Assembly: GCF_002259415.1 (NCBI RefSeq)
Contig: NZ_NPFY01000019.1
Coordinates: 1-64,000 of the forward strand
Length of the DNA: 64,000 nucleotides
Reading direction: 5' to 3'
DNA from: Rhodococcus sp. 14-2470-1b
GTDB taxonomy: Bacteria; Actinomycetota; Actinomycetes; Mycobacteriales; Mycobacteriaceae
In this document: positions 1 to 9,268 of the stretch, piece by piece
How positions within the stretch are numbered: the stretch's first letter is position 1
Layout of the letters: every line of letters starts with the position of its first letter
Translations under genes and position numbers: made by a program
Notes under the pieces: generated by a model
Databases searched by the model: none
Seen by the model: the letters and a program-made list of their open reading frames with translations, nothing else
What the model was told of the DNA's origin: nothing

Positions 1-23
1 GGCCGGCCGGGGGTGGGCCGGGA

Positions 24-1208
24 TCAGCGCGCGAGACGGCCCGCAATCCATGGCATGACGTCGCCGTAGGCGATCAAACCGCCGGGGGCGTGGTTGACGC
101 CGGGCACCGGGACACGGGGGATCGGGTATTCGATGTAGGTGAGGTCGGTGAATCCGGCTGCTGTCCAACGATCTCGGAGTGTCCGACTCTGCTGGATCGG
201 TACGGTGTCGTCGGAGACGGACTGTGACAGCAGAACAGGGGCGCTCGGAATCCCGTATCCGACGGTGTTCGCGCGCATCAACGATGCTGCGGGCTCTTCG
301 GCGAGCCGTGTCGTGAGGGGGCGGCCGTCGGAGGTGAGGTCGGCCGACCGGAGAAGTCGGTTGGCGGCGATATCCGTCGAGCACCAGTTCTGTGATTGGT
401 CGAGGAGGGCCTGACCGTTCGAATTCAATTGTGAGCGGAGCTGTTCTGCGTGTTCAGGGTGTGCGTTGATCAGTCCTCCGACCGCGTAGAGCAGTGCAGG
501 TGCCAGCGGCGTGTTGTCGAGGTTGTCGATGTTGAGCGTCGGATCGGCCGGTGGCGCACCGACGTACGAGCCCCGGACGTCGAGTTCCGGCGCGTACGAC
601 GACGCCAGTTCTGCCGCGGCTCCCGCGGCGTGGCCGCCTTCGGAGTAGCCGAACAGGACGATAGGTGCGCCTGAGTCTGCGGCGCCGACCCGTGCGACGT
701 CCAGCAGGGCGTGAGCTGCGTCGACTCGTTCGAGGTAGGTGTGCCCGCCCGGGGTTCCGAGGCCCACGTAGTCGGTGGCGGCGACGGCGTATCCGGCGAG
801 GAGGAGCGGCAGGACAGCGGGGGAGGACCCGACGGTTCCCAGCACTGCCGAACCGGCGCATCGGTCGGCCATCCCGGATGTTCCCGGGGCGTAGGCGATC
901 ACGGGCCTCGGCCCTGGCCCCGGCCAGGGTGCGGTCGGTGTCATCGTGTATCCGGAGACCGCCGTCGGATGACCCTGAGTGTTCGTGGTGCGGTACAGAA
1001 TTCGGTCGATATCCAGGCCGAGTCCGTCGCCGAGCGGCGGTCCGACGCGGATCGATCGGACTACTTCGCCGTCTGCCCGCGTGGCGATGTCGGGAACGGG
1101 TGCGGAGTAGAAGTCGGTGAGTGGATCGGCCTGAGCGGGGGCCGCCCCCAACGAGGTCACGAGGAGGGCGATGAGCACCGTGCACCGGATTCGAGTCACA
1201 GCCGTCAC
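24..1208 (-). CDS. Secreted lipase/esterase, LIP family
   Basis: This is a predicted exported ester hydrolase of the secretory LIP (triacylglycerol lipase) family. Directly after the start are two Arg residues and a hydrophobic core ending in GAAPAQA, a good signal peptide with cleavage after AQA. The alpha/beta-hydrolase nucleophile is the Ser of GYSEGGHA (near residue 189). An Asp in SVSDDTVP and a His in VNHAPGG are the likely rest of the triad. I place the start at GTG 1208 (GTG 1199 is the alternative). An ATG at 1286 would add 26 residues before the signal peptide, and no clear ribosome site decides between them. The gene is divergent from the exporter gene at 1334. The natural substrate cannot be read from the sequence. 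Confidence 0.85.
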   Translation of the reverse strand: MTAVTRIRCTVLIALLVTSLGAAPAQADPLTDFYSAPVPDIATRADGEVVRSIRVGPPLGDGLGLDIDRILYRTTNTQGHPTAVSGYTMTPTAPWPGPGPRPVIAYAPGTSGMADRCAGSAVLGTVGSSPAVLPLLLAGYAVAATDYVGLGTPGGHTYLERVDAAHALLDVARVGAADSGAPIVLFGYSEGGHAAGAAAELASSYAPELDVRGSYVGAPPADPTLNIDNLDNTPLAPALLYAVGGLINAHPEHAEQLRSQLNSNGQALLDQSQNWCSTDIAANRLLRSADLTSDGRPLTTRLAEEPAASLMRANTVGYGIPSAPVLLSQSVSDDTVPIQQSRTLRDRWTAAGFTDLTYIEYPIPRVPVPGVNHAPGGLIAYGDVMPWIAGRLAR

Positions 1209-1333
1209 CGTAATGCGGACGGACCGAAGTCGCAGGCCAACGACGCGCCCATTCTTGCAAGCGAGAGGGGCGGCAGAACTTCGCACCCAACAGGTGAGGC
1301 GTACGCCATGGGCGATGCGTTTGACTGACGGGC

Positions 1334-2905
1334 GTGCCCCTCGACTCGAAGCCGGCCCGCGCCGGACTGGTGTTGTTCGTCCTGATCCTGGTCGCCGCCG
1401 TGGCGAACTTGAATCTTGCCGTTGCGAACGTGGCGTTGCCGGAGATCGGTCGGGACTTCGACGCGAGCCAGACGCAGCTCAACCTGATCGCCGTTGCCTA
1501 TTCGCTCGGGCTGGCGGCGTCGGTGCTGTATCTCGGCGCGCTCGGTGACCGCTACGGCCGCAAGATGCTTCTGGTGCTGGGCATGGCGTTGTCGGTGCCT
1601 GCCTGTGTGATCGCTGGATTCGCGCCGAACTTCGAGGTGCTCTTCGGCGCACGACTTCTGGGCGGCGTGTCGGCGGGCCTGGCCTATCCGACGACGCTGG
1701 CCTTGATCACGGCGTTGTGGTCGGGGCCGGCGCGGACCAAGGCCATTGCACTGTGGTCCGCACTGGGCGGTGCCCTGTCCGCACTGGGGCCGCTGCTGTC
1801 CGGGGCGCTGCTCGAGAAATTTCACTGGGGTGCAGTGTTTCTCGTGACGCTTCCGCTGGCCGGACTGGCGTTGGTGCTGGCTGCCGTGCTCGTACCGTCC
1901 CATGTCAACGAGACCACCGACCCGGTGGACAACCTCGGCGGCATGGTGTCCGTGGTGTTCATCGCGGCGCTCGTGCTGAGCATCAACTTCGCGCCGGTCG
2001 ACGGCAAAGGGACACTCGCGATCGGGCTAGGGGCGATAGCCCTGGCGGCGGGAGCGGTGTTCGTGCTGCGGCAGTCACGTGCCGAGTTCCCGCTGTACGA
2101 CCTGTCCATCGCTCGCCGCAAGACCTTCTGGGCGGCAGCGCTCGCGGGCATCATCGTCTTCGGATCGCTCATGGGGGTCATCTTCGTCGGGCAGCAATTC
2201 CTGCAGAACGTGCTCGAGTACTCCACTCTGCAAGCTGGGGCGTCGACGCTTCCCGCGGCTGCCGCCATGGTTCTCGTCGCACCCCAGTCGGCGAAGCTGG
2301 TCGAGTCGAAGGGGTCGAGGTTCACGCTGCTGCTCGGCTACCTGTTCATCGTTCTCGGTCTCGTCGTCGCGTGGGCGACGTGGAAGGAGAACGTCTCGTA
2401 CCTGTTCGTCGCGTTGAGCTACGTGATGCTCGGAATCGGCGTCGGGTTCGCCGGTACCCCGGCGTCGCGCTCGTTGACGGGGTCGGTGCCTGTCGATCGG
2501 GCAGGAATGGCGTCGGGAACGGCGGATCTGCAACGCGATCTGGGCGGCGCGATCATGCAGTCGACGCTCGGGGCCCTGCTGACGGCGGGCTATGCCGCGT
2601 CGTTGACGTCCGCGATCGCGAATTCGCCGCAGGCGAGCCAGGTAGGTAGCGAGACTCAGTCGATCCTGACGAAGTCCTTCTCGTCCGCGGCCGACATGGC
2701 CGAGCGGTATCCGCAGTACGGCGATCAGATCATCGACGCCGCGAGGCAAGCGTTTCTCGACGGTGACCAACGGTCGTATGCGGCTGCGATCGCGGTCGTG
2801 GTCGTCGGTGCCGTCCTCGTGTTCTTCGCCTTTCCTCGTCACGACGAGGAGAAAAAGCTTCTGGCTCACTATCATTCCCAGGACAGCGAGAGTCGGCAGG
2901 AATGA
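1334..2905 (+). CDS. MFS drug exporter, DHA2 (EmrB/QacA) family, 14 TM
   Basis: This is a 523-residue inner-membrane proton-coupled exporter. Its length and the repeated hydrophobic segments suit the 14-helix DHA2 family. The loop between helices 2 and 3 carries the MFS signature GALGDRYGRK near residue 70, and a glycine-rich motif C-like segment (LGGALSALGPLLSGAL) follows around residues 140-160. The C-terminus is short, charged and cytoplasmic. Translation starts at GTG 1334. The divergent lipase gene lies 125 bp away, so the two may share a control region. Substrates of this family are usually hydrophobic drugs or cations; nothing here narrows that down. Confidence 0.9.
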   Translation: MPLDSKPARAGLVLFVLILVAAVANLNLAVANVALPEIGRDFDASQTQLNLIAVAYSLGLAASVLYLGALGDRYGRKMLLVLGMALSVPACVIAGFAPNFEVLFGARLLGGVSAGLAYPTTLALITALWSGPARTKAIALWSALGGALSALGPLLSGALLEKFHWGAVFLVTLPLAGLALVLAAVLVPSHVNETTDPVDNLGGMVSVVFIAALVLSINFAPVDGKGTLAIGLGAIALAAGAVFVLRQSRAEFPLYDLSIARRKTFWAAALAGIIVFGSLMGVIFVGQQFLQNVLEYSTLQAGASTLPAAAAMVLVAPQSAKLVESKGSRFTLLLGYLFIVLGLVVAWATWKENVSYLFVALSYVMLGIGVGFAGTPASRSLTGSVPVDRAGMASGTADLQRDLGGAIMQSTLGALLTAGYAASLTSAIANSPQASQVGSETQSILTKSFSSAADMAERYPQYGDQIIDAARQAFLDGDQRSYAAAIAVVVVGAVLVFFAFPRHDEEKKLLAHYHSQDSESRQE

Positions 2906-2971
2906 ATCGCTAGCCTGGAAGCGTGCGGCCCTGCCGTCCGGCCGGGCGCATGTCGAGAGGAGTCAGACGCT

Positions 2972-3409
2972 ATGCCCACACGTACTTCGCGCACTGCATG
3001 GAACGGAACTCTGGAAGCCGGTTCGGGTCAGGTGGAGCTCACCAGTTCCGGTGCAGCAACGTTCGACGTCTCGTTTCCCAAGCGTGCTGCCGAGAACGCC
3101 GACGGCACAACCAGTCCGGAAGAGCTGATCGCTGCGGCGCACTCGTCGTGCTACGCAATGCAGCTGTCCGCCCTCATCGCGGAGGCGGGTGGCACGCCGC
3201 AGAGTCTCGAGGTCAAGGCCGAGGTCTCTCTCGGACCGGACAACCCAGGGTTCAAGCTGACGGGGATCGTGTTGACCGTTCGTGGTGAGGTCGACGGCCT
3301 CGACGCCGAGGGCTTCGCGAAGGCAGCGCAGGCCGCGAAGGAGACATGCCCGGTCAGCAAAGCTCTCACCGGTGTGGAGATCACCCTCGATGCGGCGCTC
3401 GAGTCCTGA
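2972..3409 (+). CDS. OsmC/Ohr-family peroxiredoxin
   Basis: This 145-residue cytoplasmic protein belongs to the OsmC superfamily, thiol peroxidases that reduce organic hydroperoxides. The two redox cysteines sit where expected: Cys60 in HSSCYAMQ and Cys126 in ETCPVSKAL. The segment TSPEELIAAAHSSC is the family hallmark. A good ribosome site (GAGAGGAG) precedes ATG 2972. The sequence looks closer to the OsmC/YhfA group than to the true Ohr group, so the substrate is inferred only. It stands alone, 66 bp after the exporter gene and 221 bp before the next gene. Confidence 0.88.
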   Translation: MPTRTSRTAWNGTLEAGSGQVELTSSGAATFDVSFPKRAAENADGTTSPEELIAAAHSSCYAMQLSALIAEAGGTPQSLEVKAEVSLGPDNPGFKLTGIVLTVRGEVDGLDAEGFAKAAQAAKETCPVSKALTGVEITLDAALES

Positions 3410-3630
3410 CGGCCGACTACAGAACGAAAACGGGCTGATCGCCCGAAATTGTGACCTGTCACTGCCGAAGTAAGGGAGGCTAGGTAACCTTCCAACCGTC
3501 GTGTCTGAGATCCTGGACAAGTCGAGCAATCCGACGGGCAAACGGCTTCGAATGTTGGTCGTACGCCTGACGCGATTCGAACAAACGGACACGACGGTGG
3601 TTGGGGACCCGGAAAGGACTCACTCGGGGC

Positions 3631-5973
3631 ATGAGGTGGTCGAGTTTCCTGTCGGTAGGGCTGGTGGGTACCGGCGTCTACCTGTGGCTGCCGAGCGGGT
3701 TGCCCAAGATCTTGGTCTACGCGCTGATCACCGCCGCCTGCGTCACATTGTTCGCTTGCGTCAACAAGCATCGGATCCTCGCCAATAGAACCACCTGGTT
3801 CTTCCTGCTCATGGGCCTCGTGGCGTGGGGTCTCGGCGACCTGATCACAGCGGTGTACTTGCTGGACGGCCATACCGTGCCGATGGTGTCGCCGGCCGAC
3901 GCTGCCTACCTCGTCGGACACGCGGCATTCATCGTCGGCGTACTGGCAATCCACGACGACACGGGCCACCGCGTTCTCCGGTTGGAGGATGCACTGGAGG
4001 GGCTGATCGTCGCCACCGGTGTGGGGCTGGCGGCGTGGATCTTCGTCGTCGGCAGCCGCCCCGACATTGCCCTCGGATTCGACGTTTTCGCCGAGTACTG
4101 GCCCGTGGTGGTCTACACGACCGCCGACGGGTTCGTCGTCTCGTTGCTCGTCATCCTGCTGTTGTCCAAGAGGGCGCGAACACTGCCGTTCGCGATGACG
4201 GCGGCGGGGTTCGGGACGTTCGCGGTGTCGGCCTGGATCAACTTCGTCGCCGTCGAGAGGTTCGAGTTCCGCGACACGAGCGTGGTCAGCGCGGGGTGGC
4301 TCATCGGGTACATCCTCCTCACATCGGCAGCGCTGTATCCGCCGCAGAGGCTCTGGACGGTGCCCGACGACCAACCGAGACGAGTCATCGAGCGCACACG
4401 TCTCGTCGGACTCAGCGCCGGAATCCTGATGTCGCCTGTGGTGATGGGCATCGAACTCGTGCGCGGTGTGCCGGTCTCCGAGTGGGGGTGGGTCGTGTTC
4501 GGCTCCTCGGTGCTCGCCGTCGTGCTGGTCGCGGCCCGCATGGCATGTTTCCTCGCGACGCTGCGCAGGCAGGCCGAAGCCTTGTCCATTGCCGCGGTGT
4601 CGGATCCAGTGACGGGGTTGGCCAACCGTCGCCACCTCGAAGAACTTCTCGACCGCTCACTCGCCGACGCCGGTACCTGCGGTGTCGTCGTGTTCGTCGT
4701 CGACATCGACCGCTTCGCTCAGATCAACGAGACCTTCGGCTATCCGGTCGGGGATCGCGTGCTCCGTGAGATCGGCCAGAGGTTGTCGGCGGCAGCGGCG
4801 AGCGATTCGGTCGTCGGGCGTCTCGGTGGCGATCAGTTCGTGGTGTCCATGGCCGCGGACCGGTTGGTCGTCTCCACCTCGGCGGCAGCGGATCATCTTC
4901 GCAGCGCAGTGAGCGAGACGATGTTCGTTCGCGACATCAACGTGGCTCTGGATGCGACGGTCGGCGTCGTCGAGTCCTCGAAGCTCGCCGTCGTCGACGC
5001 CGAGGCACTCCTCCAGCACGCCCACGTCGCGCTCACCTTCGCCAAGCACGGTCACGAACGCTCGTCGCTGTACAGCCCGGCGATGGACTCCGACCGCCAC
5101 GACCAGATGCGCCTGCTCGGGGAACTCGAAACCGCCATTCGCGAGCGCCAACTGCGGGTGTTCTTTCAGCCGTGCATGAATCTGAAGAACGGCCGGATCT
5201 CGGGAGTCGAAGCGCTACTGCGGTGGCAGCATCCGCGCGAGGGCCTCATTTCGCCCTGGTCGTTCCTCCCCGACGCGGAGCGCTCCGGCTTGCTGCCCTC
5301 GATCACCGCCTACGTCCTCGACGACGCGCTGGAATGCTGCAGCACCCTCCGCCGATCGCGGTCGGACTTCCGTGTGTCCGTCAACCTCTCGGTCCGCAAC
5401 CTGCTGGACGCCACTCTGGTGGAGAACGTGGCCACCGCCCTGCAGTCCCATGGGGTTCCTGCATCGGCGGTTCAGTTCGAGGTCACCGAGACCACGGCCA
5501 TGACCGACCCGCGTCGTTCCGTGGATTCGCTCATCGCTCTACGGGATCTGGGTGTCTCGCTCGCCATCGACGATTACGGAACCGGCTACAGCTCGCTGGC
5601 CTACCTGAGATCGTTGCCGGTCCAGACCCTCAAGATCGACAAATCGTTCGTCACGGCCATGAACAGTCAACCGACCAATGCGTCGATCGTGCGGTCGACC
5701 ATCGATCTCGGACGTAGCCTGGGAATGACCGTCGTCGCGGAGGGCGTCGAGGACGCCAAGACTCTCGACCGGCTGCGTGCACTCGGATGTGACGGAGCAC
5801 AAGGGTTCCACATCGGGCATCCGGTCCCCGAGGAAGAACTGGAGGCCTCGATCGAGCGCATCGAGCGTCTCGTCGAGGTCGGCCGACCGAGCTCCGAACC
5901 ACCACAGTCACGGCCCTCGCCATCGGCTTCTCGCGTTGCGAAAGCCATCGGATCGGCAGCGAATCGAAACTGA
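3631..5973 (+). CDS. Membrane GGDEF-EAL protein with degenerate GGDEF (probable c-di-GMP phosphodiesterase)
   Basis: The first ~310 residues are mostly hydrophobic (about eight to ten membrane helices), followed by a GGDEF domain and an EAL domain. The cyclase signature reads GGDQF at residues 399-403, replacing the metal-binding Glu, so synthesis is probably lost. The EAL side looks intact: EALLRW at 527, the Asn of SVNLS, FEVTET, DDYGTGYSS at 647, LKIDKSF and VVAEGVED. I infer that it hydrolyses c-di-GMP. I chose ATG 3631 over TTG 3601 because the paralogue at 36640-38907 begins at the equivalent residue (MKWWLF against MRWSSF). The PAS-GAF-GGDEF gene follows after 29 bp, so the two probably form an operon of opposing enzymes. 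Confidence 0.9.
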   Translation: MRWSSFLSVGLVGTGVYLWLPSGLPKILVYALITAACVTLFACVNKHRILANRTTWFFLLMGLVAWGLGDLITAVYLLDGHTVPMVSPADAAYLVGHAAFIVGVLAIHDDTGHRVLRLEDALEGLIVATGVGLAAWIFVVGSRPDIALGFDVFAEYWPVVVYTTADGFVVSLLVILLLSKRARTLPFAMTAAGFGTFAVSAWINFVAVERFEFRDTSVVSAGWLIGYILLTSAALYPPQRLWTVPDDQPRRVIERTRLVGLSAGILMSPVVMGIELVRGVPVSEWGWVVFGSSVLAVVLVAARMACFLATLRRQAEALSIAAVSDPVTGLANRRHLEELLDRSLADAGTCGVVVFVVDIDRFAQINETFGYPVGDRVLREIGQRLSAAAASDSVVGRLGGDQFVVSMAADRLVVSTSAAADHLRSAVSETMFVRDINVALDATVGVVESSKLAVVDAEALLQHAHVALTFAKHGHERSSLYSPAMDSDRHDQMRLLGELETAIRERQLRVFFQPCMNLKNGRISGVEALLRWQHPREGLISPWSFLPDAERSGLLPSITAYVLDDALECCSTLRRSRSDFRVSVNLSVRNLLDATLVENVATALQSHGVPASAVQFEVTETTAMTDPRRSVDSLIALRDLGVSLAIDDYGTGYSSLAYLRSLPVQTLKIDKSFVTAMNSQPTNASIVRSTIDLGRSLGMTVVAEGVEDAKTLDRLRALGCDGAQGFHIGHPVPEEELEASIERIERLVEVGRPSSEPPQSRPSPSASRVAKAIGSAANRN

Positions 5974-6002
5974 ACATCGAGGAGCCACAGGTCCCGGACT
6001 GG

Positions 6003-7421
6003 GTGGCCGAATTCGCCGCGATTGCCGAACGTTCGCCCGACGCGATGTACCTGCGGGGCGCGGACGGTGATGTGGCGTACGTCAATTCGGCCGGGTGGCA
6101 GCTCATCGGGGCGGGGTCGACCGGCGTCGAGTTCCGGGAAGCGCTGCGCGTCGCCGACGATGTGGACCCGGTCCTGCGGGCGATCGGTGCAGGTGGAGTC
6201 TGGACCGGAGACAGTGTCCTGCGGAACGTGAGTTCCGGCGCCGACATCCCGGTCTGGGTATCGGCGTTCGTCGTCACGGGGCGACATGCTCGCACGCCTG
6301 TCGTGGCTGTCGTCGCACGTGACCTCCGGGGACGGTTCGACGTCGAGTGCCGCCTTCGAGAAGCCGTCGCGGACGCCGCTGCCCATGCACGCGAGCAGCG
6401 GACCGTCGCAGACCTGAGTCGAACCGCGTTGACTGCCGGTCGGTCTCGTATTCTCGGCGAGGCGACCGACGCTGCCGCGGCGCTCGCGGGGATGGAATGC
6501 GCCGTCATTTTCGAGCCCAGCTCTCCGGATCGTTCCGAGTTGCTGGCTGTGTCCTACTCCGGTCCGAGCTCCCCTCCGGCCTCGATTCCGTTGTCCCGCT
6601 TGTCTCATGCGGGACTTGCCTTGCGCTCCGGCGTTCCGGTCACGTGCGCGGACCGGGACTCTGAAACCAGATTCCCGACGGATTTCATGGTGGCACGAGG
6701 TGTGTGCAGCGGTGCCGCCGTGATCATCGAAGGATCGGATGAGCCGTGGGGTGTGCTCGCGGTGTACAGCGCGGAGGCCGGGGATTTCAGCGACGGGGAG
6801 CTGGCCTACCTGCAGACGGTCGCGGGTGTGGTGTCCGCGGCCATGCGCAGGCAGGACCTGGAGACGGAACTGCGTCGTCGGATAGCGCACGATCCGTTGA
6901 CCGGTCTGGCGAACAGGGTGCTCGTGCGTCAGCGCATCGCAGACGTCCGGGTCAATGGAAATCCCTGTCCGATAGCGGTTCTGGTGGTCGATCTGGACAA
7001 TTTCAAGATGATCAACGACACCCTCGGTCATGCGGTCGGTGACCGAGCGCTCCAGTTCGTGGCGACTCTTCTCGCCGATGCCGTCGATCCGGGGGACACC
7101 GTGTCCAGGTTCGGCGGCGACGAGTTCGTCATCCTCCACCTGGGACCCGATCCTGTGGGTGTTGCGATGCGCATCCTCGAGGGACTCGCGGTGTCGTTCG
7201 GTATCGACGGCTTCGACATCACCGTCGCGGCCAGTATCGGCATCGCGGTGGACGAGAACTACACCGCCGACGCCGACGACCTGTTCCGGCGCGCCGACTC
7301 GGCGATGTACACCGCGAAGAAGTCACGAACGACCGGGTACGCGGTGCACGGGCAGTCGGACCCCCGGCACATCTCAGCGCTCGGGAGTCACGTCCAACAC
7401 GACCTCGAATTCGAGCAGTGA
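6003..7421 (+). CDS. PAS-GAF-GGDEF diguanylate cyclase
   Basis: This 472-residue protein has an N-terminal PAS-like region (IAERSPDAMYLRGADGDVAYVNSAG), a short helical linker, a GAF domain around residues 135-280, and a C-terminal GGDEF domain. The active site is intact: RFGGDEF, with GGDEF at residues 371-375, preceded by DLDNFKMINDTLGH and followed by ASIGIAV. The inhibitory RxxD site is absent (DPGD at the equivalent position), so product feedback may be weak. No membrane segment is seen, so it should be a cytoplasmic, ligand-sensing c-di-GMP synthase. Start GTG 6003 is the first standard codon; the frame is open further upstream into the previous gene. It probably shares a transcript with the membrane GGDEF-EAL gene. 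Confidence 0.88.
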   Translation: MAEFAAIAERSPDAMYLRGADGDVAYVNSAGWQLIGAGSTGVEFREALRVADDVDPVLRAIGAGGVWTGDSVLRNVSSGADIPVWVSAFVVTGRHARTPVVAVVARDLRGRFDVECRLREAVADAAAHAREQRTVADLSRTALTAGRSRILGEATDAAAALAGMECAVIFEPSSPDRSELLAVSYSGPSSPPASIPLSRLSHAGLALRSGVPVTCADRDSETRFPTDFMVARGVCSGAAVIIEGSDEPWGVLAVYSAEAGDFSDGELAYLQTVAGVVSAAMRRQDLETELRRRIAHDPLTGLANRVLVRQRIADVRVNGNPCPIAVLVVDLDNFKMINDTLGHAVGDRALQFVATLLADAVDPGDTVSRFGGDEFVILHLGPDPVGVAMRILEGLAVSFGIDGFDITVAASIGIAVDENYTADADDLFRRADSAMYTAKKSRTTGYAVHGQSDPRHISALGSHVQHDLEFEQ

Positions 7422-7682
7422 GGCACCCGAGGCGACCGGCTTCGCGCGTTCACCGGAATGAGCGGCCCTGGCAGGTCCCGACGCCCACTGCTGAAAGGCG
7501 TCTTCGGTCTCCCACTGCGTGACGACGAAGTAGCGGTCCTCGCCTTTGGTGGGACGGAGAAGTTGGAAGCCGAGGAAGCCGGGTGAACCCTCGACGGCGC
7601 CTGCTCGTGCAGCGAAGCGCTTCTCCAGCTCGGGGCCAGCGCCCTCGGGAACCTCGATTGCGTTGATCTTGACGACAGCCAT
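7374..7682 (-). CDS. mhuD: Heme-degrading monooxygenase MhuD
   Basis: This 102-residue dimeric ferredoxin-fold (ABM superfamily) enzyme opens the heme macrocycle to release iron; the M. tuberculosis enzyme yields mycobilin without CO. The sequence is very close to what I know of Rv3592, including the start VVKINAIEVP. The three functional residues fall at the same numbers: Asn7, Trp66 and heme-ligating His75. It overlaps the 3' end of the convergent diguanylate cyclase gene by 48 bp and is divergent from the hydrolase gene at 7719 across 36 bp. I see no clear IdeR box in that short gap. Confidence 0.95.
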   Translation of the reverse strand: MAVVKINAIEVPEGAGPELEKRFAARAGAVEGSPGFLGFQLLRPTKGEDRYFVVTQWETEDAFQQWASGPARAAHSGERAKPVASGASLLEFEVVLDVTPER

Positions 7683-7718
7683 GACGCCAGATTACCTGCG
7701 CGGCTACCATCGTCTTCG

Positions 7719-8456
7719 ATGCTGCACGACGAGGGTGGAGACGGCCCGCCGATACTGCTGCTGCACGGGCTCATGGGCAGCTCCGGGACATGGCGGCGCG
7801 CCCTTCCCTGGCTGCGCGCACTCGGCCATGTTCATACGTACGACGCTCCGGGGCACCGGCGTCCGCCGCCGTCGACGCCCACCACCGAAGCGTTCGTCGA
7901 GGATCTGGCCGCGCACGCCGAGACTCTGGGCGGGGCAGCGGTGATCGGCCACTCGATGGGCTCCCTGCACGGATGGTGCCTGGCCGCTGCCCGGCCGGAA
8001 CTGGTGACGGCTCTCGTGGTCGAGGACATCGCGCCGGACTTTCGTGGCAGGACGGCCGACGCCTGGGCCGCGATGATCAGGAACTGGCCGCAGCCGTTTC
8101 CGACGGAGGCCGCCGTCCTCGACTACTTCGGGGAGGTGGCGGGACGATACTTCCTGGATTCGTTCGCTCGGCGAGCCGACGGGTGGTACCTGCACGGTGA
8201 GGTAGCGACGTTCGAGGCCATCTCGTCGGAATGGGGAAGGCGGGACTTCTGGGCGGAGTGGGAAGCCGTCGACGTGCCGTCGTTGCTTCTCGAAGGTGAG
8301 TTCGGAATCACACCCGACGGGCAGATGGCCGAGATGCACGCGCGGAACCCGAAGTCCGAGTACGTATTCGTGCCCGGCGCGACGCACTTGATTCACGACG
8401 AGTCACCGCAGACCTACCAGGAGGCGGTGACGAGCTTCCTGACCGCACTACGATGA
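7719..8456 (+). CDS. Alpha/beta hydrolase (Rv3591c-type)
   Basis: This 245-residue cytoplasmic alpha/beta-hydrolase has an oxyanion-hole segment LLHGLMGSSGTW near residue 15, the nucleophile elbow GHSMGS around residue 80, and a C-terminal THLIHDE carrying the catalytic His. An acidic residue in EGEFG may complete the triad. No signal peptide is present. Its position beside mhuD and mutY matches Rv3591c in M. tuberculosis. The stop overlaps the next hydrolase start by 4 nt (ATGA), so the two are translationally coupled. The substrate is unknown. Confidence 0.85.
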   Translation: MLHDEGGDGPPILLLHGLMGSSGTWRRALPWLRALGHVHTYDAPGHRRPPPSTPTTEAFVEDLAAHAETLGGAAVIGHSMGSLHGWCLAAARPELVTALVVEDIAPDFRGRTADAWAAMIRNWPQPFPTEAAVLDYFGEVAGRYFLDSFARRADGWYLHGEVATFEAISSEWGRRDFWAEWEAVDVPSLLLEGEFGITPDGQMAEMHARNPKSEYVFVPGATHLIHDESPQTYQEAVTSFLTALR

Positions 8457-9268
8457 CGCGAATGTCGTCGGCGAAGCTCAACGGAATCGAAATCGACTAC
8501 GAGGTCACGGGCTCCGGCCCCCTCGTGGTCCTGGTGATGGGAACCGGCAGCCCGGGGCGAGTGTGGAAAGCGCATCAGGTGCCCGCGCTGGTGACGGCCG
8601 GCTTCCAGGTCGTCACGTTCGACAACCGGGGGATCTCGCCCACGTTCGAGGCAGGCCGGCCCATGATGCTCGACGATCTCGTCGCCGACACGGCGGCGCT
8701 GATCGAGCATCTCGGGGGCATGCGGGCACGCGTCGTCGGTACGTCGATGGGGGCGCGCGTGACACAGGAGCTCGCGCTCGCCCGCCCCGACCTGGTCTCC
8801 CACGCCGTGATGATGGCGACGTACGGGCGGTCGTCGACGATGCAGAAAGCGTGGTCGCAGGCGGAACGCGATCTGTACGACGCCGGGATCACGCTCCCTG
8901 CGTCCTACCGTGCGGCGATGACAGCGATGAACAACTTTTCTCCCGCAACCCTGCGGAACGAGCAAGCGATCGCGGATTGGCTTGCCGTGCTGGAATTCTC
9001 GGCAGGGCAGCCGACTGCGGGCCGACGCGCACAGATCGGGCTGGAGATGCGCGCGGGCACCGAGCGGCTGACGGCGTATCGCAAGATCACCGCGAGATCG
9101 ATGGTCATCGGATTCGCCGACGACCGACTGATCCCGGCACACCTCAGCCGTGAAGTGGCACAAGCAATTCCGGGAGCACGCTACGAGGAGATCCCGGACA
9201 CCGGGCATTTCGGCTACCTCGAACGGCCCGACGTCGTCAACGCGGTCCTCGCGGATTTCCTTCGCTGA
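8453..9268 (+). CDS. Alpha/beta hydrolase (enol-lactonase-like)
   Basis: This 271-residue hydrolase resembles the 3-oxoadipate enol-lactonase branch of the alpha/beta-hydrolases. Visible features are the oxyanion region VMGTGSPGRVW, the nucleophile elbow GTSMGARV, an Asp in FADDRLIP and the His of DTGHFGYLERP. The cap between the strands is helical. It starts in the stop codon of the upstream hydrolase; ATG 8462 is an alternative start. It ends immediately next to the convergent mutY stop with no intergenic base. The physiological substrate is unknown. Confidence 0.82.
   Translation: MTRMSSAKLNGIEIDYEVTGSGPLVVLVMGTGSPGRVWKAHQVPALVTAGFQVVTFDNRGISPTFEAGRPMMLDDLVADTAALIEHLGGMRARVVGTSMGARVTQELALARPDLVSHAVMMATYGRSSTMQKAWSQAERDLYDAGITLPASYRAAMTAMNNFSPATLRNEQAIADWLAVLEFSAGQPTAGRRAQIGLEMRAGTERLTAYRKITARSMVIGFADDRLIPAHLSREVAQAIPGARYEEIPDTGHFGYLERPDVVNAVLADFLR

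Noticed and set aside
3481-3500. TAGGTAACCT near 3483 as a third IdeR box
   Set aside because: Only the first half matches; the second half fails at most positions and the next gene is not iron-related.
3501-3788. A 95-codon plus-strand frame before the first GGDEF-EAL gene
   Set aside because: More than half overlaps the well-supported membrane domain of the downstream gene, no ribosome site, and the sequence is not recognisable.
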